A DNA stretch of 64,000 nucleotides from Thalassobaculum litoreum DSM 18839 (lineage in GTDB: Bacteria > Pseudomonadota > Alphaproteobacteria > Thalassobaculales > Thalassobaculaceae), in contig NZ_FNBW01000007.1 of NCBI RefSeq assembly GCF_900102465.1, positions 124,001 to 188,000 on the forward strand, in the 5' to 3' direction. Positions 63,073 through 64,000 of the stretch are shown one piece after another (position 1 is the first letter of the stretch; every line of letters begins with the position of its first letter). Position numbers and translations under genes: made by a program. Below the pieces are notes generated by a model. It did not search any database. It was not told where the DNA came from and worked only from the letters and a program-made list of their open reading frames with translations.

Positions 63073-64000
63073 ATGAGTGGACGTCTGCGGGTGGTCATCG
63101 CAACCACCGCCGGGCCGAGCACGGTCCGCCGGATCACCGCGGAGGATCCGGCGCTCCGCTCGGTGGTCTGCCTCGCCGGCACCGCCACCGCCCTGCCGAT
63201 CTCCGGCGACTACGACGCCTTCGTGCGGCGGCCGACCGGCGTGGTCGAACGTGATACCGGCCAGCGGGTGTACCGGGTGGATGTGGACCGCCCCATCGAC
63301 GACGGACGGAGCTGGCAGCTCGGGTTCTATCTTGCCCACCAGCTGAAGCTGGCGGACCGGCTGGCCGAGGACGATGCGCCGGCCGAGGGCATCGTCTGGG
63401 CGACCGGCACGGTGGATTCCGACCTCAAGGTTGGGCCGGTGGCGCGTGTGGTGGACAAGGCGCGCCGCTCGGCGGCACTCCTGGCCACCGGCCCGCCCGT
63501 GCTCGCCGTTGCCGCGGTCGAGCACGCCGACGATCTGCCGGCCGGGGCCGCGCCGCTGGCGGTGCGGTCGGTCGACGAGGCGCTGGCCCATCTCGGCCTC
63601 GTCGCACCGGTGGTCCGGGGCCCGGTGGACTGGGACCCGGTTGACTGGGGCCCGGTGGATTGGGGCAGGGCGGGACGCGGTGGCGGGGTCCTCGGCGTCT
63701 CGCTGCTGCTTGGGGGCGCCGCCATCGTCTGGGGGCTCTGGCAGACCCCGCGGTCGCAGCCGGCGACCGAGATGCCACCAGCCGCCGGACAACTGGCAGC
63801 CGGGCAGCCGGCGGCGCCGTCGGCCGGGAGCGTGCCGGTTTTCGCGCCCGCCCGGGTCTCCTTCGACGTGCTCGAGTCCCGGCCGGTCGGCGACGCCTGC
63901 GGACCGGCGGACGTGGCCGATCCGGGGCCGCAGGGTCCGCGCGAGGTCTGCGCGGTGGCGTTCCGTGCGACCAATGCCGGTGAGCGGCCGGTGCGGATCT
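63073..64000 (+). CDS. Membrane protein with N-terminal Lon-like (S16) protease domain, cut by the window edge
   Basis: At least 309 residues, still open at base 64000. The first 170 residues resemble the Lon proteolytic domain. A Ser-containing DDGRSWQLG (Ser80) stands at the place of DGPSAG. WATGTV (109-114) matches the Lon TGEI strand. The candidate catalytic Lys129 lies in VVDKARRSA, 17 residues after the TG Gly as in E. coli Lon, with V and P also conserved between. A Pro-Trp repeat hinge (184-198), a transmembrane helix (about 205-222, VLGVSLLLGGAAIVWGLW) and an extracytoplasmic part follow. The frame starts at the ATG 63073 just after GGGGAC. Confidence 0.6.
   Translation, partial: MSGRLRVVIATTAGPSTVRRITAEDPALRSVVCLAGTATALPISGDYDAFVRRPTGVVERDTGQRVYRVDVDRPIDDGRSWQLGFYLAHQLKLADRLAEDDAPAEGIVWATGTVDSDLKVGPVARVVDKARRSAALLATGPPVLAVAAVEHADDLPAGAAPLAVRSVDEALAHLGLVAPVVRGPVDWDPVDWGPVDWGRAGRGGGVLGVSLLLGGAAIVWGLWQTPRSQPATEMPPAAGQLAAGQPAAPSAGSVPVFAPARVSFDVLESRPVGDACGPADVADPGPQGPREVCAVAFRATNAGERPVRI
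63622..63666 (+). repeat. Three in-frame 15-bp copies encoding PVDW(D/G)
   Basis: Copies at 63622, 63637 and 63652 encode PVDWD, PVDWG, PVDWG in the hinge between the Lon-like domain and the transmembrane helix of the gene above. They are nearly identical in DNA, which suggests recent expansion. Confidence 0.8.

Overview
The window is very GC-rich with strong G/C third-position preference. The gene content points to an alphaproteobacterium, probably Rhodospirillales-like. Supporting features are an FtsZ with a long linker and the [10 protein letters not shown] tail, a linked petP-petR-ilvE locus, TRAP transport, a heterotetrameric sarcosine oxidase, rnpB directly upstream of mraZ, and an alphaproteobacterial-type GTTC-N7-GTTC motif. 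Genus is not determinable from the sequence alone. I see no tRNA, rRNA, CRISPR array, transposase or prophage.

Layout. 1-1740 (minus): a sugar epimerase-like SDR followed by a disrupted TIGR04372-type glycosyltransferase. 1888-7091 (plus): an HtrA-like protein that has lost its catalytic triad, a hydroxyisobutyrate-dehydrogenase relative, and a complete DctP-DctQ-DctM TRAP transporter behind a GntR-type palindrome. 7099-9713 (minus): a SulP anion transporter and an amidohydrolase. 9812-12134: petR-petP divergent from ilvE. 12354-13770: a host-attachment-family protein and an alpha/beta hydrolase. 13789-33605 (minus): an unbroken division and cell-wall cluster in the order mraZ, rsmH, ftsL, ftsI, murE, murF, mraY, murD, ftsW, murG, murC, murB, ddl, ftsQ, ftsA, ftsZ, then lpxC. 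Many of its genes overlap by 4 bases. Its upstream region carries five TGGG boxes at exact 10-bp spacing, a LexA-like box and the RNase P RNA gene.

34561-47898 is mixed metabolism and housekeeping: ornithine/lysine decarboxylase, AmpD-type amidase, EamA exporter, two c-type cytochromes (one with an Arg in place of the first heme Cys), an ABC-F ATPase, a TerB/DnaJ protein, a PilZ protein, a D-lactate/glycolate-type flavoprotein with a GlcG partner, a DUF3750 protein, an unlisted 39-residue membrane peptide, an iron alcohol dehydrogenase and a 2-hydroxyacid dehydrogenase. 47907-55337 holds soxBDAG (minus), a YgfZ folate protein and agmatinase.

55451-64000 (plus, runs off the edge) is the most unusual part. 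It is a tightly packed set with an exported caspase-like protease, a DUF4384 protein, a lipoprotein, a single-pass membrane protein, a lytic transglycosylase, two unrecognised proteins, and a membrane protein whose cytoplasmic N-terminus looks like a Lon (S16) protease domain. I propose it as one envelope-spanning, two-protease system of unknown function. This is inference from gene order and motifs.
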